Below, piece by piece: positions 22,362 through 34,606 of a DNA stretch of 64,000 bases; the stretch's first letter is position 1; the number at the start of each line of letters is the position of its first letter. This DNA comes from Cephalopachus bancanus (lineage: Eukaryota > Chordata > Mammalia > Primates > Tarsiidae). The stretch lies in contig JAPVLO010000162.1 in NCBI GenBank assembly GCA_027257055.1, positions 186,001 to 250,000 on the forward strand. Direction: 5' to 3'. A program made the position numbers and the translations under genes. The notes beneath the pieces were generated by a model. It made no database searches. It worked only from the letters and a program-made list of their open reading frames with translations, and was not told the DNA's origin.

Positions 22362-22639
22362 AGTTGGAGTCTCACCCCGTCGCCCAGACTGGAGTGCAGT
22401 GGCGGCTTCCGGCCACCGCAGCCTCGACCCGCTGGGCTCCGGCGATCCTTCCGCCTCCGCCTTCCGAGTAGCCGGAACTACAGGCGCGCGCTGCCACGCC
22501 CGACTGATGTTTTTGATTTACTGTAGCGATGAGGTCTCGCCAAGTTGCCCAGGCGGGTCTCGAACTCGCGGGCAAAGGCAGTCCACTCACCTCGGCCTCC
22601 CAAAGCGCGGGATTACAGGCTGAGCCACCGAGCCCGGCT
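22362..22639 (-). mobile_element. Alu, right arm of an inverted duplication
   Basis: The reverse complement matches 21,936-22,213 over about 278 bp. The only clear internal difference is one T in GCGCTTTTGGG versus GCGCTTTGGG, besides the end bases. Shared private changes show that it is a copy of that Alu and not an independent insertion. Confidence 0.97.
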
Positions 22640-22774
22640 CACTTTTTTCTTTCATTCGCCCATAATATTTTTCACTGTCATGCTGACTTTTTCAGATCAA
22701 GCAGGAAAAGCATACTTGACACTGTTGTTCTGTCATGCAACCAAAACGAACTCATATTGTAAAATGCTGCTCAG

Positions 22775-22880
22775 AATATCAATCCATTTATTTAACATTT
22801 ATTGAAGACCCTGCCCTAGGCACCAGGGACACAAAGGTGACTAAGACATGTCCTCATCTTCAAGCTTAGTCTGTTAGAAG
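22775..22880 (+). mobile_element. L2 fragment
   Basis: ATTTAACATTTATTGAAGAC, CCTAGGCACCAGGGACACAA and TCATCTTCAAGCTTAGTCTG are L2 text. Confidence 0.65.
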
Positions 22881-22899
22881 AAAAAAATATGTAAAATTA

Positions 22900-24060
22900 T
22901 TAGAAAAATAATAAAATATAATTTTAATAAGGATGGCTTGAACCACATTCAAAAACGTTTCAATCCAGGAGTTCATAATGATACCAAAAAACAAGCAAAC
23001 AAACAAAACAAAAAAAACACCTCAAACCAATACAAATTAGTCACCACTGGAGAATGCTAGTGAACCAATTCATATTTTGAAAATTGGCAAAGGAAAAGAA
23101 GAAAGCAGTCATCCTGACTTTCCTACATGAACTACACTACTGGCTAAGTAAATGATAAGGGGAAATTTCTCTTTATAGTAGAGTACTCTGGCTATCAAAT
23201 GAAGAAATAATAATAGAATTGGCTATCAACACTTTGTAAGTCAATAGTCACTGATATCACACAAAAAAGAGACAAGCAGACATTATGTATCTCCTAATGG
23301 AAGTAGTTAACACAACTCATGAAGAAGGCTGAACAAACTTCTAAATATAAGCATGATTTTCAGGAGATGCAGAAGACAAAGGGACATGTTAGAAGACACT
23401 AACTACAAAGATACAATCCGCAAAATTCAGACTCACAGAAATTCTGCAGGACAAATGACTCATTTAAATACAAAAAGAATTGCAAAAGAAAAAAGGAGTG
23501 GGAGAGATAAAGAGTGTTAAGAGACAAATCAATCAACTGTACTATATAAAATATATTTGCATCCTGATTCAAACATACTAAAAAAATACACATTTCGGAT
23601 CAGGGAAATGTGAATATTGGGTTTTTTATGCTACTTAAGAATGATTGTTAATTATTTATGTGATAATGGAATCGAGGTTATTTAAAGTCCATATCATTTA
23701 GAGATAAGTAGTGATATGTTTACAGATGAAATTATAAAATTCTTTTTCTCTTTTTTTTTTGAGACAGCATCTTACTTTATCACTCAGGCTGAAGTGCAGT
23801 GGTATGATTATAGCTCACTGCAGCCTCAGGCTCCTGGGCTCAAGCCATCCTCCTGCCTCAGCCTCCTGAGTTGCTATGATTAAAGGTGTGAGTCATCACA
23901 TCCAGCTGTAAGATTCTTGAATTTGTATTTGATAATCTGGGTAGTGGGTGGAATGAATAGAGTATACATGCAACAAGTGGTCACGAATTCACAATTGTTG
24001 AAGGTGGGTAATGGGGTACATGGTTGATATTTTCTATTATAAAAAGACATTAAAAATAAA
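22900..24060 (+). mobile_element. Ancient LINE-like repeat, family not named
   Basis: A-rich sequence with a recognisable ancient-repeat tail: GAATGATTGTTAATTATTTA, GTGATAATGGAATCGAGGTT and, beyond an inserted monomer at 23,748-23,906, GTTGAAGGTGGGTAATGGGG. It resembles a common mammalian LINE 3' region. No coding frame. Confidence 0.45.
23748..23906 (-). mobile_element. Single-arm Alu-like (FRAM) monomer
   Basis: One antisense arm from TTTTTTTTTTGAGACAGCAT to GTGAGTCATCACATCCAGC, with the longer right-arm type core (GGTATGATTATAGCTCACTG). Confidence 0.8.
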
Positions 24061-24159
24061 CAGTAAAGACCAAAATGATGTGGGGGTGGGGGCTCTACAT
24101 AAAGCACTTAGCCTGGGTATTACAAGTACTTTATAGTTATTTAAAAGCTTAAGGGTTAA

Positions 24160-24455
24160 ATTGGGTGTGGTAGCTTACACCTGTAATCCCAGCACTTTGG
24201 GAGCCAGAGGCTAGAGGACTGCCTGAGCCCATGGGTTCGAGGCCAGCCTGATCAATTTGTCAAGACCTCATCTCTAAAATAAATCGAAAAATTTAGCCAG
24301 GCATGGTGACATGCACCTGTGGTCTCAGTTACTTGGAAGGCTGAGGTGGAAGGATCACCTGAGCCCAGCAGGTCGAGGCTGCGATGGCCATGAGCATGCC
24401 ACTGCACTCCAGCCTGGGTAACAGTGAGACGCCAACTCAAAAAAAAAAAAAAAAA
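24160..24455 (+). mobile_element. Older full-length Alu
   Basis: GGTGTGGTAGCTTACACCTG start, CATGAGCATGCCACTGCACT right arm, and a 17-A tail at 24,439-24,455. Confidence 0.92.
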
Positions 24456-24509
24456 GCTGAAGGGTTAGATTAGAAGACATTACTTAGCATCAGAGGCTTA
24501 CTCTCACCC

Positions 24510-24748
24510 ACGCTCATAGCTACTGCAGCCTTGCTCTGCTGGGCTCAGGTAATTGGTCCACCTTAGCCTTCCACATAGCTGGAACCACAGGAAAGCACCA
24601 CCATGATTCGTTAATTTTTTGATTTATTGTAGAGATGAGGTCTCACCAAGTTGCCCAGACTGGCCTCGAACCTCTGAATTCAGGCAATCCTCTTGACTCT
24701 ACGTTCCAAAGTGCTGGGATTACAGGCATGAGCCACTGCGCCTGGCTA
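24510..24748 (-). mobile_element. Alu missing its 3' end
   Basis: An antisense copy starting inside the right arm (CACGCTCATAGCTACTGCAG), ending GAGCCACTGCGCCTGGC. No T-run. Confidence 0.88.
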
Positions 24749-25168
24749 AAGGTTAATTTTTATCTCTAAAACTTTTTGTTTCTTCTTTCCCAGGGATCTG
24801 GCTCAACTTCCTCTCCCACTTGTTAGCAATGGCCTATAAAAATACCAAACAACGGTTACTTTTTAACACACACATGGCTGGGACTAACTCCCAGTTCAGT
24901 GCTTGGAGGTTTCAGCTATGCCACCCACTTCAGTTCTGGAGTCTGGATATTAAACCGCTTAATTAGGTTAAACAGCCAGTACTGATTGGACACATGGAAA
25001 AATCTGCTGTATCTAACGGTGAAACCTCTTGTGTTTCTTCTCTTTTCCTACACGTAAATAGCTTGGGAACAGTGGTCTCAAAACATGGTCCAGAAACTCT
25101 TGGAGGTACCCTTCCGAGGGTACTTGAGGTTAAAAGTATTTTCATGATAATATAAAGATGACGTTTGC

Positions 25169-25774
<606 letters not shown>

Positions 25775-26002
25775 AGACATTTGATCTTTGTACTCTCATC
25801 TCATGAATGTGTACAGTAAAGTTTGCCAGAGAATGCATGTGTGGTAAGGCACCAGAGTGAATGCAAAAGCAGACTTGAGAATATAGCTTTTTTATGAAGC
25901 TGGATATCAAAGAGATTTGCTCAAATATAAAACAGTGTCTTTCTTCCCATTAATGTCTTTTTGTTTTGGAAAATATAGTCATTTTTATGAAAATTTTATT
26001 TA

Positions 26003-26400
26003 TAGCCAGGCACAGTGGCTCATGTAGAAATTTAAAATTTGCTCACCTTCCTAGGGCTATAATCCTATACATCAGCACAATAGAAACTGGACTATTCCAG
26101 TTTGCCAAAAATAAACCTCCATGTTTGAATTTTCTGTTTATATCCCAGCACTTTGGGAGGTGAGGCGAGAGGACTGCCTGAGCCCAGGGGTTCGAGACCA
26201 ACCTGGGCAACTCGGAAAGACCTTGTCTTTCTAATAAATCAAAATATTAGCCAGGCATGGTGGCACATGCCTGTAGTTCTGCTACATGGAAAGCTGAGGT
26301 GGAAGGATCACCTGAGCCCAGCAGGTAGAGTCTATGGTGGCTATGAGCATGCCACTGCACTCCAGCCTGGGTGACAGAGTGAGAAACCAACTCAAAAAAA
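26003..26400 (+). mobile_element. Alu carrying a foreign 120-bp insert in its left arm
   Basis: AGCCAGGCACAGTGGCTCAT is followed by non-Alu DNA (26,024-26,143), then ATCCCAGCACTTTGGGAGG continues the left arm. The rest of the Alu, with the A-tail at 26,393-26,401, is normal. Confidence 0.95.
26024..26143 (+). other. Templated insertion copied from 28,086-28,213
   Basis: GTAGAAATTTAAAATTTGCT through CAATAGAAACTGGACTATT and on to TTTCTGTTTATAT are shared in the same orientation with the site 2.06 kb downstream. The inserted copy lacks about 10 bp after AAACCTC. Only a few other mismatches are seen. It replaces GCCTGTA of the Alu. Confidence 0.95.
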
Positions 26401-26406
26401 AACCCA

Positions 26407-26718
26407 CTTTTTTTTTTTTTTTTTTTGTTTGTTTGTTTGTTTTTGAGTTGGAGTCTCACTCTGTCGCCCAGACTGGAGTGCAGTGGCCGCTCCCGGCCAC
26501 CGCAGCCTCGACCTGCTGGGCTCCAGCGATCCTTCCGCCTCAGCCTTCCAAGTAGCCGGAATTACAGGCATGCGCTACCACGCCCGGTGATTTTTTTTTT
26601 ATTTATTGTAGAGATGAGGTCTTGCTGCCAGGCGGGTCTCGAACCCACGGGCTCAGGTAATCCACTCACCTCAGCCTCCCAAAGGCGCGGGATTACAGGC
26701 TGAGCCACCGAGCCCGGC
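26407..26718 (-). mobile_element. Young Alu inserted between two older ones
   Basis: T-run plus (GTTT)4, both arms, ending GAGCCACCGAGCCCGGCT. It is flanked by AAAAACCCACTTTTTT-type duplicates (26,397-26,412 and 26,722-26,737). Short left-arm form (CTTGCTGCCAGGCGGG). Confidence 0.94.
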
Positions 26719-26730
26719 TAAAAAAAACCC

Positions 26731-26999
26731 ACTTTTTTTTTTGAGTCAGTGGCATGCTTGCGGCTACCCTAGTGTTGACCTACTGGGGCTGCAGAAATCT
26801 TTCCTCCTCAGCCTTCCAAGTAGTCAGAACTACAGGTGTGCGCTACCATGCCCGGCTAATTTTTTATTTATTTATTTATTATAGAGACAAGGTCTCACCA
26901 TGTTGCCCAGGCTGGTCTCGAAACTGTGGGCTCAGGCACTACTATTGCTTTGGCCTCCCAAAGTGTTGGGATTACAGGCTTGAGTCACTGTGCCCGGCC
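26731..26999 (-). mobile_element. Alu with a shortened right arm
   Basis: GAGTCAGTGGCATGCTTGCG shows loss of about 25 bp near the 3' end. A (TTTA) run lies between the arms and the end is GAGTCACTGTGCCCGGCC. Confidence 0.9.
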
Positions 27000-27234
27000 T
27001 AGAAAGAAAATTTTATTTATGTTAACATTTCTCAGTTTTAAATAAAAATATATAATAGGTTTACAGTTATGTTAAACAAGTCAATCAAAAATATTTTTTA
27101 TTCTCAGGTTTAATTACTAGTACAGTAAATATTGATAGATATAATCCACATAGACAAAGCTCTTTGGGATCCTCAGTTTTTAAGAGTTGAAAAGAGTCCT
27201 GAGACCAAAACATTTGAGAACTTCTGCCCTGAAA

Positions 27235-28085
27235 CACATAAAACTCTGCTAACCATTCCCTTTTATATTGTGTGGCCTTGATTTTTACATTTTCACCCTC
27301 CAAAGAAGGACACTGTGCTCTAAAACTGGTTGGTTTGATAGACCTAGAATTTATTTTTGGTGAAAGTGAGGATGAGGAGGTGATCCTGGGTTAAACAGAA
27401 TAGAGGATTCCTGCTCAGAACTCTACAAAGGACATTAACTTGAATCACATGGATTTGACAAGGTCAGGCAGCACGCTTGCCTTGGAGGGAAGGTTGGCAC
27501 TAAGTCCATGGATCTAAGCTCTTTCTTTTGTGATCTTTTCCCTTTTCATTAAGACTTGCCAAAATGAAATTTAGACTTCTCAATCACAGTCCCCTGGCCC
27601 TGTGTGAAGAGTCTGGCAACAGAATCCTTCCTGGTCTGGGTAGGCGAAGCTGGTCATCTCAGGACAGAGAGCTGCTCACCTCTTTTGATGGCGGATTCAC
27701 CATCAGGAATTTCTATGCTCAGAGCCTTGCTCAAGTCTAACAAAAACCTGAAGTTTAATTGAGCTCCACAAACTTGGGTAAATTCTTATAGGAATGATTC
27801 TGAGAGGTTTCAGAAGGGAGAGAAAGAAAAGAATGTAGCCCGGGTCATAGCTGATGCCAGCTGTGAATACATCCACACATCAGGAGGAGTTCATACATAA
27901 ATACATCGGATGAGGGAGAAAGAAAACACTGTCGCCTAGCTAATACATACATATACGTCCTATTACCACAGCCAGCAGTCACAACCGCATTAACCCCTAA
28001 GCAGCAGTGTACTTTTATGTAACATGTCTTCTAATTTTTATACCAAAGCATTTTAACTAGATTGCACTTTTATAAAAATATTATA
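27235..28085. other. Unassigned stretch, no gene seen
   Basis: No recognised repeat. The donor site of the 26,024 insert begins immediately after it, at 28,086-28,213. Confidence 0.4.
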
Positions 28086-28251
28086 GTAGAAATTTAAAAT
28101 TTGCTCACCTTCCTAGGGCTATAATCCTATACATCAGCACAATAGAAACTGGACTATTCTAGTTTGCCAAAAATAAACCTCTAGAAACTAATGGTTTGAA
28201 TTTCTGTTTATATACTTTTTTACTTTGAAAAAAAAATTATTTAAAGAAAAA

Positions 28252-28410
28252 GTTAGCCGAGCATAGTGGCGAGTATCTGTAGCCCCAGCTACTTAGGAGG
28301 CTGAGACGGGAAGATGGCTGGAGCACAGGAGTTTGAGTCTACTAGGAGCTTTAATTGTGCCACTGCACTCCAACTTGACTGACAAAGCAAGACTCTGCCT
28401 CAAAAAAAAT
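28252..28410 (+). mobile_element. Single right-arm-type Alu monomer
   Basis: TTAGCCGAGCATAGTGGCGA to AAGACTCTGCCTCAAAAAAA, with no left arm. Fairly diverged. Confidence 0.8.
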
Positions 28411-28921
28411 TCATCCCTATACCTTTTCATTAATCAATTGCATGCTGAACACAGAGAAAAAGAGAAAGCAAGAATAAAAGTCACAAGCTAGAATTCTCCA
28501 AGGGGACGCCTCATTCTCATCCTCCCAAAGATGAGAATCACATTGTCTCAGGATAGCTCCCCAAACCACTATTTCAACCTTTTCGCATCCCACCTAGATG
28601 TCAAGTTTTCCTATTCCTCACTCTTGTCAGATTACCTGTGTCCCCTCTGAGAAGATTAACAAACTCCTTTATCTTAACTACAGACACACTCTGCTTGCAA
28701 TCAACCCCAACCCCAAAACTTTCTTTATTACTTCCAGCAACACAAGTCATGTCCTTATCACTTCCCTTCGTTCTTTCGGCTAGAAAACAGTCTTCCTACC
28801 CCAGGAAATCTTGGAAATCAAGATGCTCTACTTAAAATAGTACGCAAATTTGTCTTTTTTTTTTTTTGGTGAGAAAACGGGAGGGCCAAAAGAGGGTTGC
28901 CAGGATAAAGGACAGTACTTT

Positions 28922-29221
28922 GTTTTTTTTTTTTTTTTTTTGCGCTGGAGTCCCACTCTGTTGCCCAGGCTGGAGTGCAGTGGCACGCTCATGGCCATTG
29001 CAGCCTTGACCTGCTGGGTTCAAACTATTCTTCCATCTCAGCTTTCCAAGTAGTTGGGACTACAGGTGCGCACTACCACACCCAGCTAATTTTTTGATTT
29101 ATTGTAGAGATGAGGTCTCACCAACTTGCCAGGCTAGTTTTGAATCCCTGGGCTCAGGAAATCCTCTCGCCTCCGCCTCCCAAAATGTTGAGATTACAGG
29201 CTTGAGTCACCGCACTCAGCT
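28922..29221 (-). mobile_element. Full-length Alu
   Basis: A 21-T run, then GCGCTGGAGTCCCACTCTGT through GAGTCACCGCACTCAGCT. Confidence 0.93.
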
Positions 29222-29586
29222 GTGTACTTTCTTAAAAAAGAAGACTCTATTGTAGAAGGGTTTAAAGATATTCAGATTTTTTTAATATTTGAAACTTGAT
29301 TTTGTTTTTGAAAGCCTCAAGATGTAAAGGGTTTCTTTATCCTATTACTGGGAGGTTTCTTCCCTGAGGTCACAAGATCAAATCAAACCAGATAGGTAAA
29401 CTGGTTTTAAATTTTAAAAAGGACCACCTGATGCTATTTGGAAGCTAATATGAAACAAGATAGTGATGCTGAGTTCAGACCGCAGGGCCTACAGTACAAG
29501 AAGTGCCGTATTGTTCTATTCATACAATCATAGAACATATTAAACTTCTGTTTTATAAACAAAAGTCAAGGTAAAAGGGATTACAT

Positions 29587-29900
29587 AAAACACTAGAAGC
29601 CGGGCTCCGTGGCTCAGCCTGTAATCCCGGACTTTGGGAGGCTGAGATGAGTGGATTGCCTGAGTTCGAGGGTTTGAGACCCGCCTGGGCAACTTGGCGA
29701 GACCTCATCTCTACAATAAATCAAAAAATCAGCCGGGCGTGGTAGCGCGTGCCTGTAATTCCAGCTACTCGGAAGGCTGAGGCGGAAGGATCGCTGGAGC
29801 CCAGCGGGTCGAGGCTGCGGTGGCCGGATGCGGCCACTGCACTCCAGTCTGGGTGACAGAGTGAGACTTCGACTCAAAAAAAAAAAAAAAAACACTAGAA
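29587..29900 (+). mobile_element. Young Alu with 12-bp target-site duplication
   Basis: Body 29,599-29,888, flanked by AAAACACTAGAA at 29,587-29,598 and 29,889-29,900. It keeps the long GCAACTTGGCGAGACC left-arm form. Confidence 0.95.
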
Positions 29901-29901
29901 A

Positions 29902-30555
29902 TACAAAGCTTTAGTTTCTCAAAATGACTGAAGAGAAGGTGAAATTTAACTAAAGTCTAGAAAAATGTAATCAGTACCTTATCTTTGCCAAATACGTTCA
30001 TCTGGTGTGTGTTTATCCTGAAACAATCTAAGCACATAAACGTACAGAAAATAAGAAATATCCATTTCTAGTCTATTTGGAGTAACAAGTACAGGATTTA
30101 CCTACCTACCTGAAAAACGAAAAAGGCAGACAAAATATATAAAACAATGGTTTTAAAGACATTGCACATCAGGCAGTGAAGGATGGGAAACAAGTGAGGT
30201 GAGTTCTGTGAATGCCTCAGCTTATTGCCTGGAAAACATTTCCAGAGTGCAGCTCAGGAAGGGAGAGCCCAGGAGAGTCCAGGGTCTATCTTAGTAGAGG
30301 AGACAGGGCTGAAGATCTAGGGACATCAAGTACTAGAAGAGAGGGGCTGCACGCTGGGAGCCCCGGATCTCTGCAGTGAGCACCCCTTACACACTCAGTG
30401 GGGTACTGACCAGTAAGTGCAGACAAGAACTATTCAGAGGATTATAGGAAATGCAACTGACACTCAAAGAGAGCAGGAATGAAGTCTGTTCCTACTACTT
30501 GGAATGGAAAACCCTACAACTTACAGGGCCCTAGGTAGAATATTCCAAGGCTTCT
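29902..30555. other. Unassigned stretch, no gene seen
   Basis: No coding signal. It could be the diverged 5' part of the L1M that becomes recognisable after 30,555. Confidence 0.35.
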
Positions 30556-30872
30556 GGGGAATCATTACCTCCAAATGAAAAACTGCTCTGGGTCCACCTT
30601 TCAAAGCCTAAGGAATGGATCAAATTGTAGCAACAGCTTAACTGACACAAAACAAAGAAAAAAGATCCAATACCCAATAAATTAAAATTCACAATGTTTG
30701 GAATCCAAGCAAATTTACCAGACATGCAAAGAAACAAGAAAATATGACCCATGAAGAAGAGAAAGATCAGTCTGCTGAAACCAGCACAGAATTGACATAA
30801 ATGTTGGGATTAGCAGACAAGCGCAGTGGAACAGTTATTATACCTCTATTTCTCAATAAGCTAAGTAGAAAC

Positions 30873-31165
30873 ATGGTGGCTCAGTCTGTAATCCCACGCC
30901 TTTGGGAGGCTGAGGTGAGTGGATTGCCTGAGCCTGCGGGTTCGAGACCCGCCTGGGCAGTGAGACCTCACCTCTACAATAAATCAAAAAATCAGCCGGG
31001 CATGGTAGCGCATGACTGTAATTCCAGCTACTTGGAAGGCTGAGGTGGAAGGATTGCCGGAGCCCAGCAGGTGGAGGCTGCGGTGGCCGGGAGCGGCCAC
31101 TGCACTCCAATCTGGGCGACAGAGTGAGACTCCAACTCAAAAAAAACAAACAAACAAAAAAAAAG
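30873..31165 (+). mobile_element. Young Alu, short 5' truncation
   Basis: Begins at ATGGTGGCTCAGTCTGTAAT. Short left-arm form (CTGGGCAGTGAGACC). Tail with (CAAA) units at 31,139-31,165. Confidence 0.93.
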
Positions 31166-31568
31166 CCCTAAATCAAAGTTCTAGAGAGAAAAACTATAAA
31201 CTAAGATGAAAAAGACATTGGATGGGATTACCAGCAGATTAGACAAAACAGAGTAACAGATGAGTTAATTTGCAGACACAAAAATAGAAACTATCCAAAA
31301 TGAACCTGAGAGGAGAAAAAATTTATAAAGTGAGCTCTGGAAACACTTTAAGTCAGATGAAATATGTGTAACTAGAGTTCCTTGAAGAAGAGAGAGGAGA
31401 GACAGAAAAATATTTACAGAAATAATGGTCAAGTTCTTCCAAAGTTGATAGAAACAATAAACTCACAGATCCAAGATACTCTATGAACCCCCAAAACAAA
31501 ACACACAAAGACAAACGACACCAAAAATAAGAAAATATTTTTTCAAGTACATACAAAAAAACTTAAGA

Positions 31569-31961
31569 GCAGGCTCAGTGGCTCAGCCTGTAATCCTGAG
31601 CTTTGGGAGGCTGAGGTGAGTGGACTGCCTGAGCCCGCAGGCAAAAATAGATAGTTCAGTAAGGCAAAAAAAAAATTGTAAAAAAAGCAAGACATGCCGG
31701 GCTCGGTGGCTCAGCCTGTAATCCCGCACCTTTGGGAGGCTGAGGTGAGTGGATTGCCTGGGCAGCGAGACCTCATCTCTACAATAAATAAAAAAATTAG
31801 CCAGGCACGGTAGCTCACGCCTGTAGTTCCAGCTACTTGTAAGGCTGAGGCGGAAGGATTGCCGGAGCCCAGCAGGTCGAAGCTGCAATGGCCGGGAGCA
31901 GCCACTGCACTCCAGTCTGGGTGACAGAGTGAGACTCCAACTCAAAAAAAAAAAAAGAGAG
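31569..31961 (+). mobile_element. Composite Alu insertion inside one target-site duplication
   Basis: 73 bp of an Alu left arm (to about 31,641) are followed by about 54 bp of unrelated A-rich sequence. A second Alu then starts GCCGGGCTCGG (31,697), with a 23-bp left-arm deletion at CCTG. One target-site duplication, AAAACTTAAGA (31,558-31,568 and 31,962-31,972), flanks the whole composite. Confidence 0.9.
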
Positions 31962-32317
31962 AAAACTTAAGATAAGCCACACTGTGGATCATAAATCAAG
32001 CCTCAATAAATTTAAAAGAATTCAAGTCATACAAAGTATGTTCTCCATCCATAATGGAATTACATTAGAAATCAATAAAAGAAAACATCTGCAAACCCCC
32101 CAAATACTACGAGGCTAAATAATGCACATCTAAGTAACCCATGGGTCAAAGAAGAAATCAAGAGAGATTAGAAAGTATTTTCAACTCAATGAAAATGAAA
32201 AAAATATCAAAATTTGTGGAATTTACTAAAGCAGTACTTAAGAAGGAAATTTATAGCACTAATCTCGCCTATTAAAAAGAAGAACCTAGAAAAAGAAAAG
32301 CTAATACAACCCAAAGG

Positions 32318-32526
32318 CAGCCTGGGCAACATGGCGAGAACTTGCCTCTTCAAAAAACTGAAAAATTAGCAGGGCATGGTAGCACACACCTATAGTCCCA
32401 GCAGCTCAGAAGGCTGAGTTGGAAGGATTGCCTGAACCCAGGAGGTCAAGGCTGCAGTGGACTGTGATCGTGCCACTGCACTCCAGTCTGGGCTACAAAG
32501 ACAGACTCAGACTCCAAAAAAAAAAA
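32318..32526 (+). mobile_element. Partial Alu (end of left arm plus right arm)
   Basis: Starts CAGCCTGGGCAACATGGCGA and ends in an A-run after AGACTCAGACTCC. The first half of the left arm is missing. Confidence 0.87.
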
Positions 32527-32682
32527 GCTGGGAGTGGTGGCGTGTGCCTGTAGTCCCAGCTACTTGGAAGGTAGAGGCGGAAGTATCACCTGAGCCCAGG
32601 CGGTCAAGGCTGCATCGAACCATGATTCATGTGACTGCTCTTCAACCTGAGCAATACAGTGAGACCCATGACTCAAAAAAAA
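32527..32682 (+). mobile_element. Extra right-arm Alu monomer
   Basis: GCTGGGAGTGGTGGCGTGTG to AGACCCATGACTC plus an A-run. It directly follows the tail of the previous element, giving a left(partial)-right-right order. Confidence 0.85.
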
Positions 32683-34237
32683 AGTAAAAGAAAGAAAATA
32701 ATAAGATCAGAATGGAAATATATACAAGCTCTTCCAGAACAATGAAAAGAAGAAACATTTCCCAGTCCATTCTATGATATCAGTAGTATCCCAATACCAA
32801 AAACTCACAAAGACATAACAAGAAAACTATATACCAGTGACTCTCATGAGCATAGATAGATGAAAAAAATACATATAGTAAATCAAGTCTAGCAACGTAT
32901 AGAAAGAATAACACATCACAATTATGTAGTATTTATTTTAGGAATGCAAGGTGGGTTTAATATTTGAAAACAGATTAATGTAATTTACCATGTTAACAAT
33001 CTAAAAAGGAAAAATCATATGATAATTCAATAGATGCAGAAAAACATTAGACAAAATTAATCAGATGTTCCTGATTTTTTAAAAATTGTCAGAAAACTAG
33101 GAATACAAGGAAAATTTCTCAACTCAATTAAAAAAAGAGAGAGAGAGAGAATCTAGGGAAAAAACAACAGCTAACATCATCCGTAAGGTGTCTGTTCTCA
33201 CTACTTCTACTCAACATTGCATGGGATGCTCTAAACAAGTACAAGAAGAAAAGAACATAAAAAGCATCTAGATCGAAAGGGAGAAGTAAAACTGTCTGTA
33301 TTTACAGGTGACATGATTATCTCAACTGAAAATCCAAGGGAATTGACCAAAAAAGCTACCAGAACTAGTGTAAGAATTTAGCAAATTTAAAAATACAAGA
33401 TCAATTTATAAAAATCAATTGGTATTTATACATACTAGCCAAGAGCAATCAAATTGGACAAAACATGTAAAAGACTTATAAACTGAAAACTATCACACAC
33501 TTCTGAGGGAAATTAAAGATGTCCATAATAATGTAGAAATATGCCATTCATGACCAAAAGATTCAATATTGTTAATCTATTCATTCTCCCCAAATGCAGA
33601 TTCAACACAACTCCAATAAAAATTCCAGAAACTTTGTTGTACAATATGACAAACTGATTTTAAAATTCACATGGAAATGCAAAGAACCCAGAATAGCCAA
33701 AATAATTTCGAAAAAGAAAAATAAAACTGGAGTACTGACACTACCAGTGATTGCCTAGGGATGAGTTGGAGGGTAAAAAGGGTCAGGAGAGACTTTGTTT
33801 AGAGTTCATGGTGTGCTCTTTATCTTCATTGCAATGCCAGTTTCATGACTGCATACATATATACAACTTTCCAAATTGTGTACTTTAAACATGTGCACTT
33901 TAAACATGTGCAGTTTTTCAAATGTCAGTTATACCTCTACAAAACTTCTAAAAATGCCAGTTGTGTCTCTTTTCTACTAGGTAGATTTTTACTACTAATT
34001 CAACATATTGAATGATTATAGGTCTCTTCAGGTTTTTATTCCTTCTTGAGTCAATTCTGGTAAGTTATATATGTATTTCACAAAGTTGTTTTTATCTAAG
34101 TTTCCCAACTTAGTTGCATATATTTATCAATAATATGTTTGTTATTCATGACCTTTGCTATATGTGTGGATATGTTTTCTGGTTCAATTTGTATCTTCAT
34201 TCTCTGTTTTCCTGATGAAACTTTCCAGGGGTTTGCT

Positions 34238-34527
34238 TTTTTTTTTTTTGAGTCGGAGTCTCACTCTGTCGCCCAGACTGGAGTGCAGTGGCTGCTCCCA
34301 GACACCGCAGCCTCGACCTGCTGGGCTCTGGCGATCCTTCCGCCTCAGCCTTCCAAGTAGCTGGAATTACAGGCGCGTGAAACCATGCCCGGCTAATTTT
34401 TGATTTATTGTAGAGGTGAGGTCTTACCAAGTTGCCCAGGCAGGTCTCGAACCTGCGGGTTCAGGCAATCCACTCACCTCAGCCTCCCAAGGCGCGGGAT
34501 TACAGGTTGAGCCACCGAGCCCAGCTG
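34238..34527 (-). mobile_element. Young Alu
   Basis: GAGTCGGAGTCTCACTCTGT to GAGCCACCGAGCCCAGCT. Its first 50 bp, with the L1 sequence before it, are the donor of the 34,822-34,946 insertion. Confidence 0.93.
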
Positions 34528-34606
34528 GGTTTGTCTATTTTAATAGTCTTTTTCAGAAAACCAACTTTTGGTTGTATTGACTCTGTTATACCTCTGTTTT
34601 CTTTTC

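Larger units (their letters stand above)
30555..33955 (+). mobile_element. Ancient L1M with ORF2 reverse-transcriptase remnant, broken by Alus
   Basis: Sense L1M text covers the ORF1 side (GACAGAAAAATATTTACAGA, AATGGTCAAGTTCTTCCAAA) and ORF2 (CAAAGTATGTTCTCCATCCA, TAACCCATGGGTCAAAGAAG, AGATGCAGAAAAACATTAG). At 33,301-33,312 the catalytic FADD of L1 reverse transcriptase reads FTGD, so the first Asp is lost. Frames are broken throughout. The 3' end (TTATACCTCTACAAAACTT) closes near 33,950. Alus lie at 30,873, 31,569, 32,318 and 32,527. Confidence 0.85.

Noticed and set aside
22200..22526. 108-codon frame with KKKLFYFIF repeats
   Set aside because: Translation of the AT-rich tandem spacer and an antisense Alu.
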